Assembly: GCF_018691265.1 (NCBI RefSeq) | Contig: NW_024881321.1 | Coordinates: 27,416,698-27,480,697 of the forward strand | Source: Tyto alba | Lineage: Eukaryota > Chordata > Aves > Strigiformes > Tytonidae | Reading direction: 5' to 3' | Length of the DNA: 64,000 nucleotides | Part shown: piece by piece, positions 1 to 13,600 of the stretch | How the letters are laid out: each line of letters starts with the position of its first letter | Position numbering within the stretch: position 1 is the first letter of the stretch | Translations under genes and position numbers: made by a program | The notes under the pieces: generated by a model | What the model was told of the DNA's origin: nothing | The model's database searches: none | The model's input: only the letters and a program-made list of their open reading frames with translations

Positions 1-2737
1 CTTCACTGGTTCTGTTGACTTGATCTCATAGCTTCATTCATGTCCCTGATCATAGGGGTCTGGTGCTCTCTGTGACACCTTAGGATATCCTATTTGAGCT
101 TCAACTGTAGTTCAGCATGGAATGTTCTTGTGTTAAGACAGTCTTAACAGATGTCTCAGATATCCCAGGACAGCACAAACTATTATAGATGCTGATGTTA
201 GAGCAACCAGAGGAAGCTTTTGACCTCCACTGTCTAAAACTGAAGCTTAGATTTTTAGCTTAAAATAGACACATATATGTACATACCTAAATTTAGGTTT
301 CTTAATTTCAAATGGAATCCCTTCTCTAAACTCAGATGAAATGGACTGCACCAATTCTATATAAAATGTGATTTGTTAAAGAGTGGACTTATGCTGCCAA
401 TTCACAGCATGTGTAATGAAACACCTGAATATTATTCCAGAAATTGCTCAGTATATCTGAGTAGCATTGTGAAGAAAGTATTTCATGTTCTTCTCCTTAG
501 GAACCATTTGTTAATTTCAGGTATCAGCTTTACATTTCCTGTTCTGCCAGCTAATACCTGGACTCAAATAAGAAAATGTCTCTTTTACATTCAAAATTTA
601 GTTACTGAATTTTGTATCCTTACTGCATTTCTGCCAGGTCAGTTAAAAAGTAAATTATTTCTTCTTCTGTAATATAAAAAATGCTATCTATTTTCCATCT
701 CTCTTATTGTCTGGCTGTATGTAAATTTGTTCATATGAAACTACTTGCTACAACTGTTTGCATGAAGCTAAATGCCACAAAGTCTGTGTTGGGGATTTTT
801 TCAGCATGTAAGAAAAATTAAATATAAACGATGTAGACTTGCAGTTATTCCACATAGCCATACAAGTAGCCTAACAGTCACATGCTGTGAAATTTAAGGA
901 GAAGATTCAGTGCTCTCATTTTCCTTTCCTCTTAGAGTTAAGCTGCATGTTTTGGATAATTGTCACTTTTCTTTGTAAGCAAATACCTGATTGCTTCATT
1001 GACTAAGTCGGATTTCATAGATATCTAAATAAATGGTTATGTTTTCTATGCATAACTTATATTCAGCCAGAAGAAATATGGGTAAACCTTTATATGTATA
1101 ACTGATGCCCTCAACATATATATTTGGCCCTTCAAAATGTACAATATCATACACAATCGTGTATAAATCCTGAACATCAATCTTAGTTAAATTTTCTTCA
1201 CAAAAGAAAAATAAGATTCTTTCCTCAGAAAAAATTAGAACTTTACAATCTACAATCATCTTTCCTGGCTGATTAAATGAATTTATTGTCCAATAGTCCT
1301 CATGATTAGGGAGACTAGAAACTCTCAAAAAAATCTTACAGATATTTTCAAACCAGACCAAGCAGTATTTCACTTATAAATTAAAAATCCCAATTGCCAT
1401 ACAACAGCTGACTTGCTGGACTTTGAGCCAAAACAGACCTGATGATTTGACATAAATTTAGTATGAATCAGTTTCTTTCAGCAAATTTTTAATCATTTGG
1501 GGCCTCTAAACTAACATCGGGAAACCTAACTAAGAGCCAATTGTAATGTATCCTGAAAGCAACAGAAGTCACGCCATCCATGGCTACTTCAGGACAGAAC
1601 CACTCAAGGCAGGAAATCTAAAATCCCAAAAGTGAAACATAAGTCTTTTTGGTAAGTGGCTGACAACATAGCTTGTGAGCTTGTTATATTATTTGTCACA
1701 CAAAAGGGAGTAATGTGGTCCTACAGACAAAACACAGCACCTGCATAGTTTTTACCTCCACAAAGCTCATTCAGACAGGTAGTTTGTCATTAGGAGTTTT
1801 TAAAGTATCTTAGAATAAAATTTTACATTTAAATTTTTTTTTCTTCTGAACGGAGGCAAAATTTTGAAACAGCCAAAATACAATGCTCACAAAAAAGAAA
1901 GATGCTTACAGAACTGAAAAAGTTAGTATGAAGGCAAACACTAGGATCCTACTTCATGAGAGCACTTGAAAAATTTAACTCTGTGAACAGTCTACCTACT
2001 TTCAGCTGAGCAGCTTGAGTGAAAGTTCCTCTGGGATATATACTTGATATCCAGTGGTCAAAAGTGTCTTCTGTGTCCTTTAGTATCCACCAAATATATG
2101 CCATTTTTCCAAATGGAAGCATATGAGAAATTTCATAACCCTGAACATTATTTTTTATACCTAGAAAACAAACACTAGCAGAAAATAATTCTCACTATTG
2201 CCCACTCAATATGCCTCACCCCTCTTCTAGGGAGAGATTTGTAGGGAATAAGAAAGTTATCCAGTTATAAGACTATTTCATCACTGACCTTTTCAATGAG
2301 GCTACAAACAAAATTACAAGTTAGGAAGAACTGTGGGTAGGGATTATGAATGAGCTGTGATTCTGTAAAAACCACACTTCAACAAAAAATAAAACAATTA
2401 TCAACTAAGTCCTGCCACAAAGGACTTCCTTTTGCTCATTTCTTTTCCTGGAAAGACGGCAATTAAAATGCTTTCAGATGTTAACTTCTTACAATAATCA
2501 CTTTCCTAAATTAAGGGGGGTTTTAATGTCCCTACATGTTTTTATACCTTCACCAAGTAATTAATAATGCTTAATAATTAACCTGAGTTTTAATGCAGGG
2601 CAAGTGCTCAATTCACTGTTATCAAAATGTCAATCAAAGCTGGTTTCAAATATATGAAAGAGAGAATAAAGAAACTATAAAATACTAAGTTTCTTTAATT
2701 TTTATTATTTTCATATAACCTGCAATGGTTTTTTCAG
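1..2737 (+). other. GPC6: GPC6 intron, 3' part (upstream of first visible exon)
   Basis: This AT-rich noncoding stretch ends in a polypyrimidine-rich acceptor (ttttttcag at about 2729-2737) directly before a glypican-6 exon. I recognise no exon, RNA gene or transposon in it. The longest open frame is on the minus strand at 996-1373; it begins right after a stop codon, has no early ATG and matches no family I know. The call as intron rests on the position relative to the exon and on the large introns known for GPC6. Confidence 0.85.
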
Positions 2738-2881
2738 GTTTTTCAAGGATGCGGCCAACCTAAACCAGCACCTGCCCTGAGATCTTCCCGTTCTGTCTCT
2801 GAAAACTTCAATACCCGATTTAGACCATATAACCCGGAGGAGCGACCTACAACTGCTGCTGGCACAAGTTTGGATAGGCTG
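2738..2881 (+). CDS. GPC6: Glypican-6 coding exon (probable exon 6), C-terminal core
   Basis: This internal exon of glypican-6, a GPI-anchored heparan sulfate proteoglycan of the cell surface, encodes 48 residues beginning [15 protein letters not shown] and ending [11 protein letters not shown]. The glypican family modulates growth-factor signalling (Wnt, Hedgehog, FGF, BMP). The boundaries are a ttttttcag acceptor before 2738 and a gtaagg donor at 2882. Both ends are phase 0, so the exon is a whole number of codons and skipping it would keep the frame. The [19 protein letters not shown] block is characteristic of the GPC4/GPC6 branch, and the [10 protein letters not shown] wording favours GPC6. 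One conserved family cysteine lies in VFQGCG. The piece belongs to the C-terminal part of the alpha-helical core. No frameshift or stop is present. The exon number comes from memory of the mammalian gene. Confidence 0.95.
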
Positions 2882-5800
2882 GTAAGGCAAAATATATTCC
2901 ATTTTAAAATTAGTACAAATGGCTTGGTAATAGAATAGAAGAGTGGTAATATCCTAACAATTTTTTTTCATAATTTCATAATCACTCTGTATAGTTTCTA
3001 CGCCAGCTGTTTCAGCATTCAGTAAATCTTCTTTTCTCCATTGGAAATGGTACAGAATTGCATTATAGGAGAACAATATGACTGAGGTTTATGTATTAGA
3101 AATGTTAGAAGAGAATAAGCTCCTTCCTGGAGACCAAAAAACAGATGAGCCACAGCAGGTACTTTGCAGTATAAATTCTCTTTGAAAAGTGATCTACAGC
3201 AATATTTCTTTTTTTATTATTATTATTTTATTTTAAAAGTTTTTATCTATTAAAACAATATTAGCAGCTAGTTCCTTAACATATACATTTGAAAAGGCAC
3301 ATTGATTTGTTCCACTTAATTATAAAATTACCACTGCTTTATTTCCACCATCCATCTCAAAAACTGACTTTTATCAGCTAAAACTTCAGTGAGCATTAAT
3401 CTTGCTTTATTTATTCAATCATTTTGAAAACAAGACTTTAACATAAGGTTATTTTCTTTACTACCCGTCATTGGATTCACATTTCAGACTTTGATGTTCC
3501 TGCTATTTATACATCTACAGATTTAGAGTGGGCTAATTATTATAGCTGTTAATACTGTCTCAGCAATCATCTCGAAGCAAAGCCAATGAGCAAAATTAAA
3601 GAGTTGTAAAGTGTCTGAATCAAAACAGATTGTACCACCTGCCCCCTGCTTGCTGAGCTTATTGCTGAACACTTGCACAGCATTGCTCTGTCTCGCCGAA
3701 GAGAATCATGCTCAGGGCTGTAGCAAGAGTGAGGGGAGAGGAGCACCCAGCTGGAAACAGCCACCTTTAGTTGGGGGTATAAGGTTTTGGTGAGCTGCAC
3801 TCCTGCTGGGTGCCAGGCGGGTGCTGGCTGCATTAGGGCACCAAAACGTCTTGCTATGGTTCTGATCATGAGCCTAAAATGCCTACAGGTTTCTCCAATA
3901 TGCAGCTTAAATCACTGAGCAGGAACCCAAATGCACTGATTCAGATAAGGACCTGGGTATCTTCTTGACACCATCATTCAGCAAATTCCTTTGATGATCA
4001 CAGTAACCTTCCACGGTGCCAAGTCTTTCCAAACGCCTCTGTCTATGCTGTATTCTGTCTACTGTATTCTGTCAATCTTCGTGTCAATTCAGCTGGTAAC
4101 TAACATGACATTTCTAGTCAAGACATGGGATTACCCTGCAGCAAAAAGCAACATTTGTTAGTTCCCTGCTCTACTAGAAATCATGTAGCATGGTTATCCT
4201 AAAAGGAGAAGCAGAAAAGATGTTTACCTCCATTGTATACTTAGTTCTTTCTACCACGGCAGTTTCATAACCCAGTGTAGCATCTTAGGCTGCAAATCTG
4301 GCTGGAAATACTCAATCCATATTTGACGGCATCTTAATTTCACCCTTTCACTTTAGATTCAGAGAACCAGCTGTTGTGTATTGCTCAGTGCAGAGACCTG
4401 GATCTTAATCTAGAATTTAAAGGTTGCAAACAGAGGAAGTGGGAGGAAGAACATAAAAAGGAAGGCTGGCAACACAGTTCAGCTTAGATTACTCTTATGT
4501 TGTAAAAACAGTTTGAGCATTTTTGCAATCAAAAAGACAGATTTAAGAGATATTCCATATCGACATAAGGAGAATACTTATGAACACATTAATATCCTTT
4601 TTTAGCTACAACCTTCCAAAATACTGAGCAGCATCCTGAATGAAGCAGAGATGTGTCATATACTGCCAGCCTTTAAAGGCTGTAGCTAATGAAAAATGCC
4701 AATGCAGATAATCCTTTCTAACTCCTACTAACTTGTAGATTTTCAAAGGGGAATCTGTGTCTGTATGATTTAACTAGGTTTGCTCATGCATTATTTCAGA
4801 AAAAAAGAAAAATAAAACCAAAACCAAATAACTTAGCATTGCTGCTGTTACATTAAAGAGTGTTCAAGCCAAATGCCTATTTGTTTTTCTTGCTGGTGAT
4901 ATTTGAAATAATAACTACTTGTGGTCTGTTAGTGACGAGTGTTGGTATCAAATCCATCTCCAAATGGCAGTGATGCACGTGTTATCTCCTTTTGGTCTGA
5001 GACCAACAATCCCTCAAGTCAGAGAAGGCCACTGACCTCAGCTGGAGCAAGGAAAGGCTGTTTATGTGGATTAGAGCAGAAAGCCTTGTTTCAGAGCTGT
5101 AATCCCTTAGCAGCACTTGGGAAAGGTCACTGCCTGCATCTCACACCAACTTGGGTAATTTTATCCAGAAGGATATAAATGCTGCACTCTTGCCTCTCAG
5201 GAACACTATTCAACCTGCCTACATTAGATCCTTAGCATTTAATGTGCTGAATCATTCCCTGAATCACGTATCTCTCTTCATTAACTACAGACAGAGCCTG
5301 GAGGACCAGCTTCATTTAGATCCTCCTAGCTCTTGCCTTGCTAACAGGACATAAGGACAATCCCACGCACAGCAGTTTTCCAGTCTGCACACTGATCATT
5401 TTCTGTTGCTTGAGTAATACAAATGTACAACAATATTAGCGTTTTGATAGTAGAGTCAAACAGTTAAAGCACCTTTTGATTATTATAGATGTAAGAAAAA
5501 AGTCTTTTCTTGTGAGTCAGCTGACTGTTCAGTGTTACATTAATGCTTTTAGAAGTCTATTCTGGAGTTTGTATTCATAAAACACTGTCAGACCACTTAA
5601 CTTTAAACTGTCATCGCAAAGTCCAAACATGCTGCTATGTAAACCTCAAAAGAAGTGACAAACAATTCTGCTTTCATCTGTCTTTGACAGCATGTCCTCA
5701 GAAGAGACCAAGTTTAGAAGATATTTCCTCTGCATCTCAATCTTATGCAAACATGTAGCATGTCTGAACCAATCTTTTTTTACTCCTGCTCATACCCCCA

Positions 5801-7082
5801 TTTATAAGCTTAATTCAGTTGAGCACATTTTATCAGATATGTTGCACAAAGCAGCCCTTGAAAGAAGCCTACACTGAAATCACCAGGTGATTCAGATGAA
5901 CCCATCTGAGAAAGTGCTCCTTCATCCTTGCCTGAAGTTGTGTGATTAATCCAGATATTCCTTTCCAAGAGGAGGGAAAGTGGTTTCCCTGTGTTATTGT
6001 CATAGCCATAACCAGTAGAACTTAATAAATAAGATATAGATCATAATAAATTGTGAGAAATGTTAAAAAAGAAAAAATATCCCCAAAAAGCAGTGGTATA
6101 ACTGGTTTAAAATGCATCAGATGTATTTAGGAAATTGTGTAGAGCTTGAGAGAGTTGTCTAAGCATGGATGTAAAGCACCATCTGAGACATCCTGGAGTA
6201 TCTGAAGGATGGGACCAGCAGATATGACACAAGACTAGAGGAGACCAACATACTTCTGGAGCAGCAGTGGGGAGCTGGGTAGAATATGCTGCAGCATCTC
6301 AAGCAATTCAAGATACATATGCTCAGCAATTCAACCACATCTTCACAGCACACGGCCTGAAAGTCAGGCTCTTTCTGAAGTCAATGGAGAGAGAGACATA
6401 TTTTTGGAGAGTGATTCACCCCACCTGTCACAAGCACCTCCCACAGATTGGGAAATGAAAGGCTCAACTGAGATAGATAACCACATGTAGATATGCAACA
6501 CTGAGATACCTGAAAGCAAAGTTATGAGAGACCTGGCTGGAATGCCTATATTTAGGTAACTAGATTCCACCCTATTTCTCTACTGACTGTAAAAAAAAGC
6601 AAATATGAGGACTTTTCTGATTATATTGAATCAGAATCAATATATATATCAAATCAGAATGAGAACCATAGTGTAGATACCTATAACATGTTACCTAGAT
6701 TTAAAGTCTAGTTGACTGTAGTTTTTCCTGTTAATGGAGAGAAATAAAGGTCTTCATTCAGTTGTCTAAACATAGGCTTAGGCAACTGAACTGAGATCAA
6801 ATATTTTTAAAGCATGAATCATCTCTTCCTAATGTATATATTTAAACATCTCAGTGAAATCATTCCATATCCCTCTACTGCAAAGTGCCAAAAAGTGACA
6901 ACCTTAGTCTAGGCATCTAGGAATTACACCCAAAGTTCAGTAATCTAAACACTTTCAGAAATTAAGTAATTTTAACCACTGCTTTTGTAGAGCATGATCT
7001 AAAATTTCTCATTTAAAATCAACTGCTTATAAAAACTCGTTATCTTCTCTGTGGTTGCCTGTTTGGTATAACCTGTGGTTTA

Positions 7083-7107
7083 TTTTGTTTTGTTTTGTTT
7101 TGTTTTT
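7083..7107. repeat. (TTTTG)n microsatellite
   Basis: Five tandem TTTTG units lie directly before a T-rich tract. This is a pure simple repeat within the large intron. Confidence 0.9.
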
Positions 7108-7611
7108 CTGTTCCCTGAATCTGTTTCCCTCTTGCTTCCCAGAGGACTATCTGGAGGACAATGCAACATGGTGTAAGCTTTGGTATTCTTATTCTTCACC
7201 TTCATTCCCATTTGTCTTTGTACAATGCTGGGCAAAACATTTCTTTAAGTTCACCTTCACCATCTTTACTTTGTGTGTGTCTTTTAGGCTAAAATGCTAG
7301 CAGTTCTTTCTGCAGTTTTGCATTCTGGTTGACTTAGTTCTGCCCAGTGCCTAATGCTGCTGGTTCCTTCCAGTATTTTTCTCCCACTTCAAGGATGATG
7401 CCTCACCTCCAGAAAGGAGTGTATGTATTCCCTCAGTGAGCTAAAAGCTGGCATAAGCACCCCATGGTCTCAGACCCCACATATGCATGTGCAGCAGTGC
7501 AGACACTGTGGTGATGCTCAGCTCTGAGTCCTGTGCCTTGAGATAGCACTGGAGCAATGGAAACAAGCTCCCAGGTTTTCCTGGGCTCTCTCTCTAGAAT
7601 TGCCCCTCTCT

Positions 7612-7650
7612 TGCTGTCCGATCTTGGGCAAACCACTGAGCTTCTCTGTG
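7612..7650 (+). mobile_element. MIR-like SINE fragment
   Basis: The stretch TGCTGTCCGATCTTGGGCAA followed by a cCACTgAgCTTCTCTGTG-like continuation resembles the core of mammalian-wide interspersed repeats (consensus wording: ctgtgtgacCTTGGGCAAgtCACTtAaCcTCTCTGTG). MIR relics are found at low copy across amniotes. The match covers only about 40 bases with several mismatches, so it is tentative. It could also be a chance resemblance. Confidence 0.45.
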
Positions 7651-10600
7651 GGAGCTTGATAAAGTAGACTCTTTTACGCTTTCTAGCTTCACATATTTTT
7701 GTGAATATCAGAGGTCCCTGGTTTCAGAGGGAAGGCATCCTTGGCAGGGCTCAGCACAGAGCAAGGGGAAGGCAGGAGCACAGCACCACACAGCTATGCA
7801 TCATCTCACTTGTGAAGTACCTCAAAGCATTTAGCTTGGACTATTACATCCTGCTTCTTAGCAGGACTAATTAGTCTACAGAGAGAATCATGCTGATATA
7901 GCCATACTACCTCCTGCATTTGAGCTGCCTCAAGTACCTCTGTATCCACCACATCACCATACAGCACAGTGCTGCCTTAATTCAGCTGGAATTTCTCCTG
8001 AGAACGAACCACAGCCTGACCTGGCTGGACGTGTATAAAATAATTTCACATTTTCTTTCAGGAGGACATAGGAGATTTCTTGATTTTCCACAAGGGAGCT
8101 GATGCACTATTAACCATATAATACATAATGCACACGTATACTACAGAGATAGGCAACTGAGAAATTGGCCGTGGCATTTTGTGATTGATTTACATTCAAG
8201 TACAGTATAGTGGTTGCATAGATAAGTGGATCAGCATGCACCCAGTCTGAAAAAGAAAACCTTTTATGCTCTCTACCCTGGGGAGAGGAATATATTGTGT
8301 CATACTTTGTAGGAAAATGTTCTTTTATCTTCCCTCTTTCATTAAAATAAAAGCAAATACAGTCTCAGTTTCCACGAGCAAAAGACCTCAAAACATTTTT
8401 TTTAGGAATAAAGTGGGATGTATTTTAAGTGTCCATTTAGTCAAATTTTTAAAAATTTTTTTTAATTCCACTGTGTAATGATTTTTGTTACAATAAAAAA
8501 ATGCAATAGTTACCTAACAAATCTGTTGTGAACAATTCCTTCCCAGTGCTCCAAAACTACATGAAGTAGAAAATATGATTTAAAAAAAAAATAATAATCT
8601 GCTTTGCATTTTAGCTGTAAAAGGCTAAAAATAACAAGACAGTATACTACGAGAACATTGATCTGAATTGCCCAGGGAATCATGTGGAACACTTCTGAAA
8701 GTGGAGTTTATGTTTCAGTTTTGTTAGAATCCATTTAGTCCAGAGTCTAGAAATGTTAAATATATGCAGTGATAGCATAATTTTCCTAACATAGGATGTT
8801 TATTCTCAACATTTTATTTCTCAGGAGGTCATGGAATAAAATCCACTAGGTATAAATCTTAGAAGGTTTAAAATACTGAGATTAATTTTTCAAACACCTT
8901 CTGTGTACAGAGGCCATAGAGAAAGATATAAACAATGAGCCTGTAAAAGACTTCATAGCTCAGGAAGTTTTGGTCACACTCAAGAGTGAGGATGACAGAC
9001 TCATGCAGGTGTTTTAGAAGCCCCCTGACTTCCCACAGGCTACTTCCCCCGCTACCCTTAGATGTCGTGCTGTTGGACGTGTCATTTCATCCTCTGTGAT
9101 GCTAATCAGCAGAGAACTCCTGTAAAACATAAGGTGTACAGCTCCTCCAGTTCTAGGTTTTATGTGTTTAAACAGAGTCCTATTTCTTATTAGCTGACAA
9201 GATACAGTACACTCAATGAATAAATATGTTTTACAGCATTTGTTGTGGTCATTTGGTGTCAGATTTAGGATTCGCTTGGTTCTCCAAAAATAGGTGTTTG
9301 CTTAGTGTCAAGTTTTGTTTATTCTCGGTTTCTGTGTCACAGTAATATCTAAGTTTAAGTCTGTGCAATTGCTTTTTCCCTCATGGTTAATACCAGTTTC
9401 AGGTGGCAAAGACGCATGAATGATGGTGGCTGTCAGAACCCTCCTGGGAGACCTGCCAGAGTCCTGTTTTTAAAAACAGCGATATTATTCCATCCCCCAG
9501 CTGAATGGTTCTGCATGCTAGTGTATCTGATGCACTGCATTCCTAATGCACATGAAGTAGTTACTAAGAAAGAGCTTTATTCCAGTGGTTGCCTCTGTCT
9601 TCAGGTGGAATGGGTCTGCCTACTGTTTGGGCCATGCTTAGTATGAGCAAGGAAAGATTGTCTCCCAACAGTAACAGGAAAAACAAATCTCCACTTTAAT
9701 CAGGTGTCAAAAAAAATGCAGAGCCTTTATTACCACACAGTGTCTGTCCTTGTCTGAAGAGTGATGTGTTGCCTGTCTCATTGAACACAGTGCCTGCTTG
9801 AGCTTCTTCTAAAAATGTACCTGTTAGTACTAGTTGAACTTCCTTTACCTCATGGGAGTGAAGACCCACTAAGAATTATCATCTAATTTCCAGGAAAGTC
9901 TTAGGGGTATGGATGGTATTACGTATCTCTGTTACAGAGATGGGGAATACAAAACCTGTGAGCAGAATCCACTCCTGATTACTAGACTTGTCTGCACATC
10001 GTAAGACAAAGAAATGGCATAGTCATGGGTCTTCAGTTGTGGTACATTGAGAAATTCTGTGATTCCTAAACTTGGCTATTAGAATGAAGTAAAGCAACGT
10101 AGATAGGCTAAAGTTTGCACATCTGTGCCATATGAAACCAGACTAAGATGAAGAGGAATTTATTTGCCCTAACTTTTTATGTTTTTAATGTTGCTACCAA
10201 AGTCTGAGATATCACCTCATTCCTTTAGTAATCATAGAGAGAATTAGGCACCTTCAGACCTTGTTTAAGCTACTCAGTTGGAGATTACAAGAATCTGAAT
10301 TACCCTCTGAATTACCCATTTCTCCCCACTGATTAGGAAGCAAATCCGGATGATTAGCTCAGACACCCAATTTGTAGATGTATAAATGTAACCGTAATGC
10401 TGGGCTTTGGAGATAGGCTCTATGAATCCAATGTGCACAAAGGAGATTTTGGCCTGTAAAATATATTGATGGATAGTTCTAATCATGCTTCTAATCATAT
10501 TTAGCATCATGGTATCATCAGGGACCTAGAAGGATAGCTAGGCAAAAATAGTTAATTTGAAGGCTGTACAAGTTTTATTAGATGTAAATTCTCCCTTGTA

Positions 10601-13600
10601 AATCTGGATTAAAATCCCCTTCCATCCATTTGATGTTTTAGCTTCTGCTCAATAAAGACTAGGGTTGGGGTTTTTTTCCAATATACAGAAAGTTTGTATT
10701 ATCAGTCTCTGGAATATGAATCTAAGCAGGAAATACATCAACACTGCTCTTTCAGCTGAAAGATAGATCACATTGCATTTCACGTGCCTGTGCATGAATC
10801 TGTGCAGAAGGAAAAGTGAATTCTTAGTGTTCTTGTTAATGCTAAAAAGGATAGTGACTTTATAAATATCCTTTGCACTTTATTATTTTGATATGATATT
10901 AAAAGAAAAAATATTGTTTAAAAATTGGTAGCAGGGCTTGTGTCCCCACTTGCAGTGCATAAACCATGGTCATTTAGGTGCTTCCAAGTAACATGACAGT
11001 AACAACGATGACTGACTACCTGCCTGAAAGGTTGTACACTGTGATGCATTTTTGCACTGTTAATATGAGCACAACCAACAAGTTCTAAATTTCCATAAAA
11101 AATGGGTTCTGCAATATATCACCAGTTCATTTACCACTTGAGAATTTGAGGGTCCTTTTGTGCAGGCGACTGCAGACCATAAAATGTCATTTCAGCAACA
11201 AAGTTAGTTGTGCACAAGCGTGGATACTAATAGAGAAATCAAAGCTTTGGTAATTTCTGAATTAATTGCAAGTAGTGATTCTTACCCTTCAAAGAAAAAT
11301 ATGTGTCATATTTTATTGGCAATTAGTTTTCCCCAGCCTTTTGCAGCTATTTTTATTTTGCTAGGCTGCAGCACACAGATATATTGTGAACTCATAACAG
11401 GAGTGTGCAATGTCGGACTCCACTTATAACAAATAGTAGGTTACAGCAGACTGAAAACTAATTTCCCAAGCCAAATATCTCATACATTTTTCTTTGGTTG
11501 TAATAGACAGAAATTGACACTTTATGGGCTTTTATGTGTATCACTAGTGGTTAGAGAGGAGGTAAAATACAAGGACTAAAAGGGTTTGCTTTCATACAAA
11601 TAGTGACCCTTTTGTGAACTTTCTTTAGTCCAAACCAAATATTTTACATTAGGAAAGATTTCCTATGTTTTCCTCCTGCTTTTATCTCCTATACCCCAAT
11701 CATATCAATATATCAGTCTAGGTTGTTGGGATAGCAACACAGGATGCTTCTATAATGTAGCTGCCTGTGAACTGCAAAGCTTGAGTGGCTAGTTACAGGT
11801 ACCCATTGATGGGAAAGCCAAGATGTTTAATAATACTGAGGAAGGAAATGATTCATCATATCTAATTTTATCCTTTATCAACTAAGGACAAGTCTAAGGT
11901 TGTGCATCTGTTAGCAGACCCAGCAGCACTTTTCGGATCTTAGGTCTAGGTCTAGGCCCTAGCAGTATCACAGCTTCACATTAGGGAAAAACACATAGCT
12001 CCCATATTACCACTCCATATACTTAGTCACCATGGAAAATAAGAGAATATCTGCAAGATGTCTCAGCAGATCCTACACTGTACACTGGCACATACTGAGG
12101 TACACAGCAATAAAGAACTCCAGCTACAGGATTAGGACTTAGTAGCATGGACTTGTCACGTCCCTCCCTCCACAGTTGGTTAAGAAAGCAGAGGGATAGA
12201 GCTGAGTTAGGTTAACCCGTGATGAGGAGTCAATACCTGACTTCTCCACAAACAGCCCTACAAAAGTGAGCCTGACTGAGTCTATTAGAATTTCGGACTG
12301 GTGTACTCACTGGGGACTGAGTGGATGCTCACAAGTTCATCATGTTTTGGTGGCTTTGCAATCCGGTGGCAGCAATCATAAATTACCATTGTGTACATGT
12401 CTTTGTTGATTTTCTTGGTTTTGCTGCTTCTGCATGTACATGTCATTTCTGGTGCATAAGAAACAGAATTCACTATGTCTTATTCAGTGTTTATAATACA
12501 GGTGCTCTGTGGAGCTGCACTGATTAATCTAGCAATGGAGAGCTAGTTAAGGTGGTCAATAATGGGCAGAATTCACTTGCTGAAACACAAGTGCCTCATG
12601 CTAAGTGAGGTGCCCTGAACTATCTAGACACCTGTAAGGAACTAACAGATGTAATAAGGGCCTTACAGAAGTTCTTTGGTCTTTTGGGTACTTCAGAAGA
12701 CTCCAAAATGGCATTAGATTCATTTATTTCTGCATTGAATGATGGATCTAGGAGCTACTCATAAGATCCTAAATTAGACCAAAATGAGGCAGCTGGCCAC
12801 CTGAATACCTCCCTAGATTCCACTGACTAAGAGGTTATAGGCTGTCCAGAGAGAGGCATCTAGGGCCTTCATATGAGGGTCTTGGGTATGGTGCAGGACC
12901 TACTGGAGATCTGTACTGGCATGTGGAAGAGAGGGAAAGCCTCCAAAGGCAGTGGATACCTGTGTGCAGGCAACTGAACCCCACTCCAGGTCTTCACTGT
13001 CTGTGGTGGGGTTCTTTGACACCCAGCTCATATGTCAACACTCACACTGAGAGCTTTTATATTCAGGCAAGACTCACTGCCAGAGCCTGATGGACAGCTG
13101 GCATTGCTATTCATTTGTATGAGAGCAAACCACATTACTGATACACAACCAGCTCTTAACAGTCCCTAGGATAATTGCCTTTGCTTTAAAGTGCTGGGGA
13201 TTTTGCTTTCCTGTTATATATTTGAACAGCATAAATACTACATAGGAACCTAAATGAAAACAGACTGGAATGAAAGTTGGTTTTCTCCTTAAACATTCAA
13301 GCCCATAAAAATTTCCAGTACATAATAATAACTGTGTTACCTAAGTAACTGTTACAGTGACTAAAGTAAAGGGCTAATTGCTTGAAGTGCATTGCCTTTT
13401 TTAATATAACATAACTACAGAGTATATATTAGACATGTGAGATATATGCAGAAATAACAGGAATTTGAGAAACTCACTTCTGCTGCTGAAAAAAAAAAAA
13501 GCAGCAATCACTTTTAGAAAAAAATTGACTGCATAATAAATGAAGCTGAAAGAAGCTTCCTTTTCCATGATCTCACAATGAATGCTAATGGGCTTAAAAA

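Noticed and set aside
5110..5150. Second possible MIR core (cttgggaaaggtcactgcctgcatctc)
   Set aside because: Too short and too diverged to separate from chance.
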